A stretch of 64,000 bases of DNA from Providencia alcalifaciens. Lineage in GTDB: Bacteria > Pseudomonadota > Gammaproteobacteria > Enterobacterales > Enterobacteriaceae. The DNA lies in assembly GCF_915403165.1 (NCBI RefSeq), contig NZ_OU659204.1, forward strand, positions 1,488,001 to 1,552,000, given 5' to 3'. Of the stretch, positions 32,352-41,419 are shown piece after piece (position 1 is the first letter of the stretch; each line of letters begins with the position of its first letter). The position numbers were made by a program, and so were the translations under genes. The notes under the pieces were generated by a model that was given only the letters and a program-made list of their open reading frames with translations, ran no database searches and had not been told where the DNA came from.

Positions 32352-32638
32352 ATTAAGATTTAACCATGCGAGATATCCATTTTTATTGAAAATAAAAATA
32401 AAAATTATGCCAGAGCAGCGTAATATCAAAACATTTACTTTGCAAGTAAATGTGATTAAAAATTGATATTGCTCAAAATGACATTTTTAAAGATAGAAAG
32501 CAAAATGGTTACTATCATGTACTTCTGGGATAAAAAGGGAAAAGCTGCGACTTTACTTTGAGGAAACTAACCTGCTTCGGCAGGTTTTTTGTTTGCTTCA
32601 GTTTGCACTCCAACATCGATGACACTTGGTGGATAGCT
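32352..32638. other. Spacer with a tiny frame and a terminator
   Basis: The only coding possibility is an 18-codon frame (about 32505-32561, MVTIMYFWDKKGKAATLL) directly before a TTCG-loop terminator (stem 32569-32575/32580-32586, T-run to 32590). It may be a remnant, a small peptide or part of a short RNA. Nothing else is evident. Confidence 0.4.
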
Positions 32639-32666
32639 AGCCCGTCCTTGGGCTGGGTGGTTATTT

Positions 32667-33089
32667 TTATAGGGAATAATAGTCAAACTTTGAGAGTAAA
32701 TAATCAGCCTCTTCATTAGTTATACAATCACCAACAATAGACATAAATTTATCTTTATCTTTAATTGACCAAAAACTTTCAAACGCAGAACGTACTTCTC
32801 TTAGCTTATCATCGGATATTTTAGACGTAATACTATGTGCTTTATAATACTGAGAATGCCTAGCCGTTGGGTCAAGTGATGTTATAGGTGAGTTGATTGG
32901 AGTTATATTGCAATATGGAGTTATGTACTTTCTGTACATATCCTCTGCAAATTTAACTGCAACGCCTTCATCTAGTCGTTGCACTTCGTTCTTAAGATTC
33001 CCTGTAGCAGGGCTTAGGAGGTGAATGCACTCGTGGCACAATTCATAGAAAACTGATTCCCAAGAAGTGCAAGCATTACAAGAAATCAT
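32667..33089 (-). pseudogene. N-terminally truncated HExxH metalloprotease-like gene
   Basis: The visible 140 residues contain FYELCHECIHLL with H19-E20-x-x-H23, a zinc peptidase motif like that of ImmA/IrrE-type proteins, and a downstream EGVAVKFAEDMY that may give the third ligand. Only 18 residues precede the motif, the ATG has no ribosome binding site, and the start overlaps the divergent ORF6N frame by 23 bases. This indicates loss of the 5' part by recombination. The full family member would be longer at the N-terminus. Confidence 0.55.
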
Positions 33090-33801
33090 ACATGATGGTG
33101 TTCTTGTGGTAACAAGCGAAACATTAGCTCAATTATATGGGACGCAGGTGAACAATATAAAAGTTAATTATTCACGCAATGCTAATCGTTTTATTGAAGG
33201 GAAACATTATTTCCTTGTACAAGGCGATGAATTAAAAGAGCTAAAGGACTTACCATCTTTAAGAGGGTTAGTTGATAAACACACTCCAAAGTTAACATTA
33301 TGGACTGAGCGCGGAGCATCACGCCACGCTAAAATGTTAGAGACAGACCAAGCTTGGGATTACTTCGAACTACTAGAAGAAACTTATTTTACATCACGTA
33401 AAAATTCTGGCTTGCCTGTTAACTATATTGAAGCTTTGGAAAACTTACTTCAGTCTGAGAAAGAGAAGGCTGTCATTGCAGCTGAACGTGACCATGCAGT
33501 AGAAACAAAAGCATGGATTGGACATAAGCGCGAAGCTACAGCAATGGACACTGCATCAAAGGCAGTGCGTGAAAAGAACGCTTTAGCGGCTAAGATTGGC
33601 GAAAGTAAAAAACATGCCACGGTTTTATCTGTAGAGAAGAAGCTAGACAAAAAGTTTAAATGGCATCCATTGCGTAAATGGTGTTTAGAAAATAACGTCA
33701 CACCAATGGAAGTACATGACGACAGGTACGGTTCAGTAAAATCATGGCCTGCCGAAGCATGGAAAGCTGTTCACGGTGTCGAACTAGCCAAACTGTTCTA
33801 G
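33067..33801 (+). CDS. ORF6N-domain protein (phage regulator or antirepressor type)
   Basis: Residues 5-115 match the ORF6N DNA-binding domain: IIHDGVLVVTSETLAQLYGTQVNNIKVNYSRNANRFIEGKHYF and LTLWTERGASRHAKML. A coiled region and a C-terminal domain with KWHPLRKWCLENNVTPMEV follow. Start is a GTG at 33067 with a weak ribosome site, and the N-terminus appears a few residues short compared with relatives. The upstream DNA is the remnant of another gene, so its promoter may have been lost at the junction. 244 residues. Confidence 0.75.
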   Translation: MQALQEIIHDGVLVVTSETLAQLYGTQVNNIKVNYSRNANRFIEGKHYFLVQGDELKELKDLPSLRGLVDKHTPKLTLWTERGASRHAKMLETDQAWDYFELLEETYFTSRKNSGLPVNYIEALENLLQSEKEKAVIAAERDHAVETKAWIGHKREATAMDTASKAVREKNALAAKIGESKKHATVLSVEKKLDKKFKWHPLRKWCLENNVTPMEVHDDRYGSVKSWPAEAWKAVHGVELAKLF

Positions 33802-34031
33802 CCACATAGCCCAAGGACGGGCTTGTACATTACCAAGTAGGTATTATTGTGTATGTATACAGTGTTTTTGCAAGGTAAGTTAACTAGTAAATTGGAAATA
33901 GATGAGGCGGTATTGATTTTCTTGGTTACTCATAAAAATCTAAAATGAGAGGCTGAGGCTTTTTTTTTATTGAATGTATAAAGATAAAAAGATACATTAT
34001 TGTATAATTGACTGTCAATTTAAGGCTTAAG

Positions 34032-34895
34032 ATGAAAAAATATATTTTAAAAAACTCTCCTTTGATTATGGTGATTTTCGACCTAAGATTCAGCGCAATC
34101 TTAGATGAAATACTTAATAATGGTATTGGCGAATTTAAAATGGCACTGTATAAGCTTGGGTATACAATGCAAGAAGAGACGATGATTAATAGTGTTGATG
34201 CTAGTCCTAGTAAAATTCAAGGGTTTGAATTTAAAATGGACACAAAAAAAAGATGGGATTTTATAACTATTAATAGAGATGCAGGTGTTGTTTTAACTGA
34301 TTCAGGCTTATGTTTGCGTGTTACAAATTATAAATCTTTTGAAAACTTTCAAAGCGAGTGGGTAAAAGTATTAAAGTCATTTTTAGTTTGCTTTCCTGAT
34401 GCAGTAAATGCTGGAATTAAAAGAGTTGGTTTAAGATATGTGGATGTATTCTTTCCCCACAAAGGCCGGCCATATTCTGACTTAATAGCTGAAAAATTCC
34501 TGAGTGAACATCAAAGAAATTTAAGTAACAATCAAGATTCACTTCATTTTAATATTCATAAACAGGATACAAAGCATGGAGTACTTAACTCTATTCTAGA
34601 AGAGAGATACCCAATAAATGGAGCATTCAATGTTTTTCCTGAAAATTTAATGGACCCAGACCAGCTAAGTATGACTTTACCACCAAAGCCGTTTTGGGAA
34701 GAGAATGCAACATTAGGTAAATACGCGATTTTAGACATAGACCATGCGTGGAAGTGTAAAGAGCAAACAATAAATCTCTCAGAAGAGAATGTATTGGACA
34801 AATTAACTAGCTTGCATAGTGATAGCTCATCTCTTTTTTGGGATTATTTGAGTGAATTTGCAGATGCTGCTTGGGAAAAACACTCAATTTCTTAA
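34032..34895 (+). CDS. TIGR04255-like protein, first gene of a three-gene operon
   Basis: The 287-residue protein resembles the TIGR04255 family: an N-terminal NSPLIMVIFDLRFS strand, the core VNAGIKRVGLRYVDVF near residue 130, and a C-terminal segment with helices. The family is sporadic in bacteria and its biochemical role is unknown to me; sporadic families in operons of this type are often defence-linked. The ATG at 34032 follows TAAGG; the frame from 34008 starts at a TTG without support. Two genes follow with tight spacing. Confidence 0.65.
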   Translation: MKKYILKNSPLIMVIFDLRFSAILDEILNNGIGEFKMALYKLGYTMQEETMINSVDASPSKIQGFEFKMDTKKRWDFITINRDAGVVLTDSGLCLRVTNYKSFENFQSEWVKVLKSFLVCFPDAVNAGIKRVGLRYVDVFFPHKGRPYSDLIAEKFLSEHQRNLSNNQDSLHFNIHKQDTKHGVLNSILEERYPINGAFNVFPENLMDPDQLSMTLPPKPFWEENATLGKYAILDIDHAWKCKEQTINLSEENVLDKLTSLHSDSSSLFWDYLSEFADAAWEKHSIS

Positions 34896-34909
34896 TGCTT
34901 GGAGGGGAT

Positions 34910-35539
34910 ATGATAATCCAATCAAATTCATGCAAAAAAGGGCTGATTACATCTATATTAGGGGTAGGTGCAATCATTCTGTCTTCATCAATTTCTGCTG
35001 GTGAATTAGAAAGTAATTATAGTCACATGTCTGTAGAGGTCGCCGATAAAAATGCAAAATGGAATAGGCTAATTCAAGCAGAAAGTGGCAGCTTTGCCCC
35101 TATACGCTCCAATGAAGCAGATGAGTCAACATTGAGTGCGTCAGAAATGATTTCGACCGTTTTCTCTAGCCTAGGAGTTAGAGTTTCGGACTTAGAAGAT
35201 GTTTTGAAGGTAAAAAGAGCTACCTTGTATAATTGGAAGAATGATGGTGACGTAAAATCAGATGAGAATATAAAAAGGTTAAAGTTAGTATACTCAATAG
35301 CAAATGAAATTAGTGAGTTTAGCGCCAAGCCTTTTGGCCGTCTGGCTAAAACACATTTGTATCATGGGAAAAGCTATTTAGAGAGATTGAGTGAAGATCA
35401 ATTAGACACAAAATTAATTATTGAACACGCTAAAATATTGAGCGATATAGTAGTTGCAAGAAGGGTTGCAGGCAAAAAAACAGCTCATGCCATGAATGAT
35501 ATAGTGAATATATCAGGAGAGCTTGCGCCTTATGAGTGA
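34910..35539 (+). CDS. Membrane-anchored or exported HTH-like protein, 209 residues
   Basis: The ATG at 34910 has a strong GGAGGGG site. Residues 9-31 are a hydrophobic helix after CKKG (LITSILGVGAIILSSSISAG), either a membrane anchor or a signal peptide with a possible SAG cut. Residues about 78-115 look like a helix-turn-helix (DLEDVLKVKRATLYNWKNDG). A DNA-binding domain behind such an N-terminus is unusual. The C-terminal half is helical. It overlaps the third gene by 8 bases. Confidence 0.6.
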   Translation: MIIQSNSCKKGLITSILGVGAIILSSSISAGELESNYSHMSVEVADKNAKWNRLIQAESGSFAPIRSNEADESTLSASEMISTVFSSLGVRVSDLEDVLKVKRATLYNWKNDGDVKSDENIKRLKLVYSIANEISEFSAKPFGRLAKTHLYHGKSYLERLSEDQLDTKLIIEHAKILSDIVVARRVAGKKTAHAMNDIVNISGELAPYE

Positions 35540-36398
35540 AATTGAAAAGTTACGATCGAAGATTCTGAATAATAACTGGTTACAAGGAAGTGTAATTGAT
35601 TGTTATACGCTTAAAGAAGCAGCTGCGAAGATCACCGATAGTAACATAGATGACTTTATTTTGGGCATAGAGGAAAGAGAGCAGTACTGTGTTGTTGTTA
35701 TAAGTATGAGCTGTGATGTTGTTTATGGTAACTGCGATGCTCTACCTAATGTTGAGTGCTACATAAGTCCTGTAAAAAATGGAACCGCAAGAAATGAGAA
35801 TATAGCCGATCCAAGAAGGATGGTGTTGAACCACAATGGAAAGAAACTTGAATTGGATATGGCAAAGAAAATATCTATTGATAGACGAATACTAGCAATA
35901 GTAGGCCCTGACTCTCAATTGGCTGGGAATGCAATTAATTCAATTATTAGATGGACTGTTTCACAATATAATAGACTAGGATTGCCTGAATCGTTAGTGC
36001 GCAGAATAGGTAATATATTAAGAGATAAGGATTTTTGTCGTTGGCTTTCTGAAAACTCAAATGTAATAGAAGGCATCTTTATTGAGCTACCAACTTTAAA
36101 AGAACTAGATGATGAAGAAGTTTATGAAATTGGGTTTGTTTGTTTAGCTGACTGCTCTGGACAAGAAGCCATTGAACTAGATGAATTAGAAAAAGAATTC
36201 TATGATGTATTTTTAACAAAATTGGATAAGATTGAAACGATTAAATTACTGAACCATACGGATTATAGTGATCAAGATATAAGTGCCGTGATAGCAACTG
36301 ATGACTTTACATATGATATGCTAAAAAGATTTCGTCGTTATCATTTAGATCATTACTCATTAGATTCTGGCAAAAATGAAAATTTGGTGGTAGCTTGA
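35532..36398 (+). CDS. Third protein of the TIGR04255 operon, 288 residues
   Basis: The ATG at 35532 overlaps the previous stop by 8 bases. The sequence is soluble and acidic, with an N-terminal alpha/beta part (QYCVVVISMSCDVVYGNCDALPN) and a C-terminal helical part. I recognise no family. Its conserved cysteine-rich MSCDVVYGNCD is a possible active or metal site, but this is only a visual impression. The operon ends in a strong terminator. Confidence 0.6.
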   Translation: MSEIEKLRSKILNNNWLQGSVIDCYTLKEAAAKITDSNIDDFILGIEEREQYCVVVISMSCDVVYGNCDALPNVECYISPVKNGTARNENIADPRRMVLNHNGKKLELDMAKKISIDRRILAIVGPDSQLAGNAINSIIRWTVSQYNRLGLPESLVRRIGNILRDKDFCRWLSENSNVIEGIFIELPTLKELDDEEVYEIGFVCLADCSGQEAIELDELEKEFYDVFLTKLDKIETIKLLNHTDYSDQDISAVIATDDFTYDMLKRFRRYHLDHYSLDSGKNENLVVA

Positions 36399-36414
36399 TA
36401 TTATACTTGCTAAA

Positions 36415-36437
36415 AACCCACTCCGGTGGGTTTTTTA
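36415..36437 (+). terminator. Terminator of the three-gene operon
   Basis: Stem AACCCAC/GTGGGTT with TCCG loop (36415-36421, 36426-36432) and six Ts. Confidence 0.85.
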
Positions 36438-36538
36438 TTGCCTGAAATCAGGCGGATGACCCAACTACATAAATAAAATTTACCTTGATTTACATTTATT
36501 CGTGCGTAACATAAGAAAAAATTAACTATTGTGGTGGG

Positions 36539-36997
36539 ATGATGTGTAACTTTAAAAGTCAATATCCTAGTGAAGTTGAAGTGGATGTTAAAATAAAAGA
36601 AAAAAATGTGCTTAAGACTCTTATAAGCATCGCTGGTATGTATATAGGAACAACATTATTAACTTTTTCCATTGCATTCGTTGCTCCTTTTCTTATAACC
36701 CAAGTTTTTGGTGGCGGCGTAAGTGCGTATGAAAAACCAGCACTAATAGCAAGTATAATTACCTTTATATTCGTAAAAATATTGGATTTATACTTACTTA
36801 GTGATAAATATCAAAATAGCACTCTAAAAAATAGAGTGAGAATTTTAATTGTTCAGTATGGGCTAGATATAGTTACACCTATGTGCTTCATCGTAGGATT
36901 TTTAGGGTATTCAACATGGTGGTATGTGGTAGTTGGGGTAGTGTCATCCGCTATTATGGGTATTTCTTATGGACGTAAATTAGCGACTACTAATTAA
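36539..36997 (+). CDS. Four-span inner membrane protein, 152 residues
   Basis: Hydrophobic segments at about residues 27-57, 65-85, 103-122 and 126-145 with short loops; an acidic-basic N-terminal tail (SEVEVDVKIKEKN) precedes them. No family is recognised. Two adjacent ATGs (36539, 36542) follow GTGGTGGG. It is a separately transcribed cargo gene. Confidence 0.65.
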   Translation: MMCNFKSQYPSEVEVDVKIKEKNVLKTLISIAGMYIGTTLLTFSIAFVAPFLITQVFGGGVSAYEKPALIASIITFIFVKILDLYLLSDKYQNSTLKNRVRILIVQYGLDIVTPMCFIVGFLGYSTWWYVVVGVVSSAIMGISYGRKLATTN

Positions 36998-37131
36998 AGT
37001 TTGTACGTCTATTCATTTTGTTATTTCAGTATGATGTATGAACGCTTTATATACCTCTTAACTGAGGTCTTTTGCGTTCAATTGCTACAACTATTTGCTA
37101 ATATTCAATCATTGATAATTAAGAGGTATTG

Positions 37132-37413
37132 ATGATGAAAAGAATATTATTAGGGCTATTGCTTTGTTCTGTTGGGTTTGGAGTTGCAGCTAGCGATGAA
37201 GATAAAGAAATAAAAGTCATTGAGCATGCGAAGCAAGAGGCGTGTAAAGGCGATAAAAATTGCGAAAAATATTTCGTTGACGCTATAGGAATATCAGCGA
37301 TGGTAGCGCGTTATCATGGAGAGTGCATTGTTGATAAAGATACATCAGAACAATGCAAGGATGCCGAAAAGCTATATAGGCATATTATGAATAAATATGA
37401 GAGCAATGGCTAA
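37132..37413 (+). CDS. Secreted small cysteine protein, 93 residues
   Basis: A signal peptide (MMKRILLGLLLCSVGFGVAAS, cut after AAS or nearby) leads a mature part of about 72 residues with four cysteines (ACKGDKNC and ECIVDKDTSEQC), suggesting two disulfides in the periplasm. Start at 37132 or 37135, both behind AAGAGG. Function unknown; small periplasmic cargo proteins can alter phage adsorption, which is only a possibility. Confidence 0.65.
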   Translation: MMKRILLGLLLCSVGFGVAASDEDKEIKVIEHAKQEACKGDKNCEKYFVDAIGISAMVARYHGECIVDKDTSEQCKDAEKLYRHIMNKYESNG

Positions 37414-37429
37414 CTACCAAAATAAACAT

Positions 37430-37452
37430 AACCACCCACGGGTGGTTTTTTT
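37430..37452 (+). terminator. Terminator before the tape measure gene
   Basis: Stem AACCACC/GGTGGTT (37430-37436, 37441-37447) with eight Ts. It marks the right edge of the cargo island. Confidence 0.85.
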
Positions 37453-37470
37453 TCGACTGGAGAAAGGTAA

Positions 37471-40410
37471 ATGACAGATATTGCAACGATTTCGCTCAAG
37501 GCTGATACCTCAGATTTAGAGAGAGGGACACAGAAACTAAAAGAATTTGGTAGTGCTGCCGAAAAAGTTAATAGTTCGACAGAAGATTTAAATGAACAAA
37601 TGAATAAGGGCGTTAGTCATCAAAAGAAAATATCTGATGCAGTAAAGAGGCAAAGGAAGGATTTTGATGACCTGCTAGATTCTATAAACCCGACTAACAA
37701 AGCATTTCAAAAATTAGACGAGTGGCAAGCTAAATTAGCTAGCGCTGGCAAAAAAGGACTTTACCTCAGTGACGAACTTTCAACATACAACAAGATACTC
37801 GATCAGACTAGAGATAAATTAATACGAGTTGAGATGTCTCTTACTGCTGAAGGGCAGGCGTTGTTAGCTCAAGAGGCTGCGACAAATAGAGCAAAGCAGG
37901 CTGCGGATGATTTCCTTAATTCATTAAAAAATCAGACCGATATTCTTGGAAAGACAAGAACTGAAATTCTTGAACTGAAAGCAGCTCAAATGGGCGTTTC
38001 GCAACAAGCAGCTCCAATGATAGCCAAACTGAAAGAACAAGAAAAAGCTTTCATGAATGGCTCTGTGACGATCGGGCAATACAAGCAAGCAATGCGACAG
38101 CTTCCAATGCAAATGACCGACATTGTGACATCGCTTGCATCTGGAATGCCAGTATGGATGGTAATGATTCAACAGGGCGGACAGATAAAGGACTCGTTTG
38201 GTGGCGTAGGTAACTCACTGAAAGCTTTGACATCGCTTATTACCCCGGCAAGAGTTGCAATGCTTGGGTTTTCTGGCGCTGCGGCAGCTGTTGCGATAGC
38301 CGCATATCAAGGGTCTAAAGAGTTTGGTGAATTCAACAAGCAGATTATTCTAACTGGAGGATACGCAGGGAAAACGGCATCACAACTTGATGCTTTAGCT
38401 AGAAGCCTATCTGGGAATGGCATCACGCAACATAGTATGGCAGATGCAATTTCGAAAGTGGTTGGGTCTGGCTCATTTTCTGGCGGCGTTGTTGATATGG
38501 TGTCAAAAACAGCAACTGCGATGGAGAAGGCAGTTGGCCAATCAGTAGATGAAACAATTAAACAATTTCAAAAGCTGAAAGATGACCCTGTGAGAGCTGT
38601 GACTGAATTAGATAAGTCTCTTCATTTTTTAACTGCCACTCAGCTAGAGCAAATAATGACACTGCAAGAGCAAGGCAAAGAGCAGGATGCCGCTAAGATA
38701 GCTATGGAGTCATACGCTAATGCCATGCAAGACCGCAGTAAGCAAATTAAAGATAATTTAGGGTCTCTTGAGTCCGCATGGGAAGGCGTGAAGGAAATGG
38801 CAAGCGGAGCATGGGATGCGATGCTAAATATTGGTCGAGAAAGAACGTTAGACCAGCAAATTAGAGAGTATGAAGAAAAGCTTGTTGAGTTTCAGGTAAA
38901 TGTAGCCTCAAAAGGAATACACTTCAACAATACAGGCCAAACAGCTGACGACTTGCGTTATGAACTAGGGATACTTAAAGAGAAAAAATACCAGCGTGAT
39001 ATTGAGTCCGCAAGGGAAAATGGTGAAAGGTTAAGGGATGAAAAGGAGAAGGAAAGACTAAGAACTAGAGATGATTTGCAAAACAAGTACGCCAATAAAA
39101 AAATGCGCAGAGAAATTGACTATGCAAATCTAGAATCAAAAAAATGGGCGCTGACAAAAGAAGAGTATGAAGCCTATAAAAAAGAAATAGGCAGAAAGCA
39201 TGCCGACCCAAGAACTCCTAAAACACCAAAAGGTAAAGAATACCGTCCAGATTATGGAACTCGAGCCGATGAATCAGCTAATGAAGCGCTTGTCTCTCTC
39301 CAGTCTCAACTGAAAGTATTGAAGGAGCATAAAACTGTTGCTGATGTGATAAGTGCAGAGCGCAAAAAGCTTTGGGATATGGAAGCTAAAATATCAGTAA
39401 TAGAAGAAGCAAGGTCAACACGCAAACTCACCAAAGATGAGCAGGCACTATTAGCGAAGAAAGAAAGTGTCCTTGAATCACAAAAGGCATTAGCAGTTGC
39501 CGGGGATGCTGTCGAGCTTCAGAAGCAACATAACCGAGAGCTGGATAGACAACTCAAACGAGTAGAAGAAATCAATGCTAGAAGTCGTGCGTTGGATGTT
39601 GGGGCTGGTAAATCTGACCGCATGTACCAGCGTGATATCGCTCTTGAGCAAGCTAAATCACCAGCAGAGAAAAAGGCACTAGAGGATTATTACGGAAAAG
39701 AGGATTCTCTACGAGCCAATTGGGAAGCTGGGGTTAAAAAGGGGTTCGCAGAATTCCAAGACCAAGCGACGAATGTTTACGGTAACGTGGCTCAAATCAG
39801 TCAGTCTTTCTTTCAAGGAATGAGCAACAGCCTTTCAGACTTTGTTATCACAGGTAAAGCGAACTTAGGTGACTTCACTCGTTCATTCTTAGAAATGACC
39901 ACTAAGATGCTAATGCAAATGGCGATGCTGAATGCAATGAAGGCTGCATTTGGTGGAACGGCAGTCGGTGGTTTCCTAGGGTTCGCTGGCGGCGGGTACA
40001 CTGGTGATGGAGGCAAGTATGACGCCGCTGGAGTTGTCCATAGAGGTGAGTTCGTATTCGACAAGGACAGCACAGCCAAGCTAGGTAAAGCCAACCTATA
40101 CCGTCTGATGGACGCTGGTAAGAAAGGCTACGCTTCAGGTGGTTATGTTGGTGGCTCTCAGCCAATGTCAGTTAATCAACCACGAGTTCAGGTTTACGGT
40201 GCTCAACCTGCTGGTGGGGTTAACGTGAATGTTAACCTTGGTGGTATTAGTGTTGAGGGAGGCGGTCGGCAACAAGGTTCTATGCAGAACACAGATATGA
40301 AAGCTGCTGAGCAGTCATTAACAAATAAGATTAAACGCCTAATGGTCTCCGAAAGTCGTGAAGGCGGCGATTTATACAAGATAATCAAAGCTGTTTCTGG
40401 TGGAAGATAA
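37471..40410 (+). CDS. Tail tape measure protein
   Basis: The 979-residue protein has an N-terminal region of the lambda H / TMP_2 type (MTDIATISLKADTSDLERGTQKLKEFG), long coiled coils, a hydrophobic stretch at about 263-278 (VAMLGFSGAAAAVAIAAY), and a C-terminal glycine-rich region with FLGFAGGGYTGDGGKYDAAGVVHRGEFVF. This last motif is common at tape measure C-termini. Its length sets tail length. It is separated from its usual GT neighbour by the cargo island. Confidence 0.9.
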   Translation: MTDIATISLKADTSDLERGTQKLKEFGSAAEKVNSSTEDLNEQMNKGVSHQKKISDAVKRQRKDFDDLLDSINPTNKAFQKLDEWQAKLASAGKKGLYLSDELSTYNKILDQTRDKLIRVEMSLTAEGQALLAQEAATNRAKQAADDFLNSLKNQTDILGKTRTEILELKAAQMGVSQQAAPMIAKLKEQEKAFMNGSVTIGQYKQAMRQLPMQMTDIVTSLASGMPVWMVMIQQGGQIKDSFGGVGNSLKALTSLITPARVAMLGFSGAAAAVAIAAYQGSKEFGEFNKQIILTGGYAGKTASQLDALARSLSGNGITQHSMADAISKVVGSGSFSGGVVDMVSKTATAMEKAVGQSVDETIKQFQKLKDDPVRAVTELDKSLHFLTATQLEQIMTLQEQGKEQDAAKIAMESYANAMQDRSKQIKDNLGSLESAWEGVKEMASGAWDAMLNIGRERTLDQQIREYEEKLVEFQVNVASKGIHFNNTGQTADDLRYELGILKEKKYQRDIESARENGERLRDEKEKERLRTRDDLQNKYANKKMRREIDYANLESKKWALTKEEYEAYKKEIGRKHADPRTPKTPKGKEYRPDYGTRADESANEALVSLQSQLKVLKEHKTVADVISAERKKLWDMEAKISVIEEARSTRKLTKDEQALLAKKESVLESQKALAVAGDAVELQKQHNRELDRQLKRVEEINARSRALDVGAGKSDRMYQRDIALEQAKSPAEKKALEDYYGKEDSLRANWEAGVKKGFAEFQDQATNVYGNVAQISQSFFQGMSNSLSDFVITGKANLGDFTRSFLEMTTKMLMQMAMLNAMKAAFGGTAVGGFLGFAGGGYTGDGGKYDAAGVVHRGEFVFDKDSTAKLGKANLYRLMDAGKKGYASGGYVGGSQPMSVNQPRVQVYGAQPAGGVNVNVNLGGISVEGGGRQQGSMQNTDMKAAEQSLTNKIKRLMVSESREGGDLYKIIKAVSGGR

Positions 40411-40443
40411 GAGCAGCAATTACATTGAAAATAAGAGGTAGTT

Positions 40444-40665
40444 ATGAATATCGAAACATTACAACGTGAAATTATGAGCTTGAAAGAATCGGCGCTCATC
40501 CAGTCCAATCAAATCACCACATTGCAAATGCAGGTCGCCGACATGCAAAAGGTAGCGACCTGTGATGACGGAACTAAAAAAAATATTTTGGCCGCACTGG
40601 CTAAATCAGTATCTGATGAAAACAGTGCATTTTATGATGTTATACCGAGAGTTATGACTTCTTAA
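40444..40665 (+). CDS. Small coiled-coil tail-region protein, 73 residues
   Basis: The start follows AAGAGG. The product has one coiled coil (LQREIMSLKESALIQSNQITTLQMQ) and a small C-terminal part. It follows the tape measure gene. It might be a tail accessory or chaperone; no family is recognised. The end overlaps a convergent reverse-strand gene. Confidence 0.55.
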   Translation: MNIETLQREIMSLKESALIQSNQITTLQMQVADMQKVATCDDGTKKNILAALAKSVSDENSAFYDVIPRVMTS

Positions 40666-40930
40666 ATTTATTTAGAATAATATTTAAGTGATTGATTTTA
40701 TATGCATGGTTCTCTTTGTGAATTTGGATATCATCACCACTTTTAACTAGTGTTTCTAGTGTCTCATCAAGTATTTTTCTTACTAAAGATAAATCGTTTT
40801 CATCTAAGTATTTAGTGGTAAGGATGCCAAGTATCGTGGCATGAACAATCAATTTATTCTGAATGTCATAAATAATAGGGATGATTGATTCTAATTCATT
40901 TCCTGCATCAATCTGATGTTTTTTATCCAT
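40652..40930 (-). CDS. Reverse-strand cargo protein, 92 residues
   Basis: The ATG at 40930 follows GAGG on the minus strand; the longer frame to 40942 lacks support. The product is helical (IIPIIYDIQNKLIVHATILGILTTKYLDENDLSLVRKIL) and unrecognised. It faces the late operon, overlapping the previous gene by 14 bases, so it is probably a separately expressed cargo gene. Confidence 0.5.
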   Translation of the reverse strand: MDKKHQIDAGNELESIIPIIYDIQNKLIVHATILGILTTKYLDENDLSLVRKILDETLETLVKSGDDIQIHKENHAYKINHLNIILNKFKKS

Positions 40931-41074
40931 GTAAAACCTCACGCCGAAGCTAATCAGCCATCACTTCGGTTAAATTCACTGGGCTGACCTTTAACCATAA
41001 ACCAAATTTAACTATTTAATATCCTGATATTTGATCATTAGGCTGATTCGTATCGTCTATTTAAGAGGTAATCC

Positions 41075-41419
41075 ATGATTGAAGAATTTAAGTGGCGAAC
41101 TCAAACGCAAGACGCGCCAACCGGCGAATTCAAACATCGAATAAAAGAGGTTGAATTTGGTGATGGATATAAGCAAGTGGCAGGCGATGGTATTAATACA
41201 GAGTCTCAATCATGGCCTATCACCTACACAGGGCATAAATCTGAGGTGATGCCTATTTTTTCCTTTATCCGAACACACACAGCAAAATCATTTATCTGGA
41301 CACCGCCATTTGGTGATAAAGGGCTGTATCGAGTGAAAGCGGATTCAATCACGCTGAAACCGATTGGTGGTAGCTCTATCACCATATCTGCAACGTTTGA
41401 ACAGGCATTTAGTGCATGA
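41075..41419 (+). CDS. Minor tail protein M-like
   Basis: The 114-residue protein matches the lambda M group (Phage_min_tail): FKHRIKEVEFGDGYKQVAGDGIN and SFIWTPPFGDKGLYRVKADS. It would be part of the tail tip. It overlaps the L gene by 4 bases. Confidence 0.85.
   Translation: MIEEFKWRTQTQDAPTGEFKHRIKEVEFGDGYKQVAGDGINTESQSWPITYTGHKSEVMPIFSFIRTHTAKSFIWTPPFGDKGLYRVKADSITLKPIGGSSITISATFEQAFSA

Larger units (their letters stand above)
32639..33823. repeat. 16-bp perfect inverted repeats around the HExxH/ORF6N cassette
   Basis: AGCCCGTCCTTGGGCT at 32639-32654 is found exactly inverted at 33808-33823 (AGCCCAAGGACGGGCT). Each copy is itself a 5-bp hairpin. They bracket a divergent two-gene cassette of about 1.2 kb and could be recombination ends or terminators of the same ancestry. 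Confidence 0.65.

Noticed and set aside
33850..33870. Possible second LexA box (GTATGTATACAGTG)
   Set aside because: Only one half-site fits; the other lacks the CTG core.
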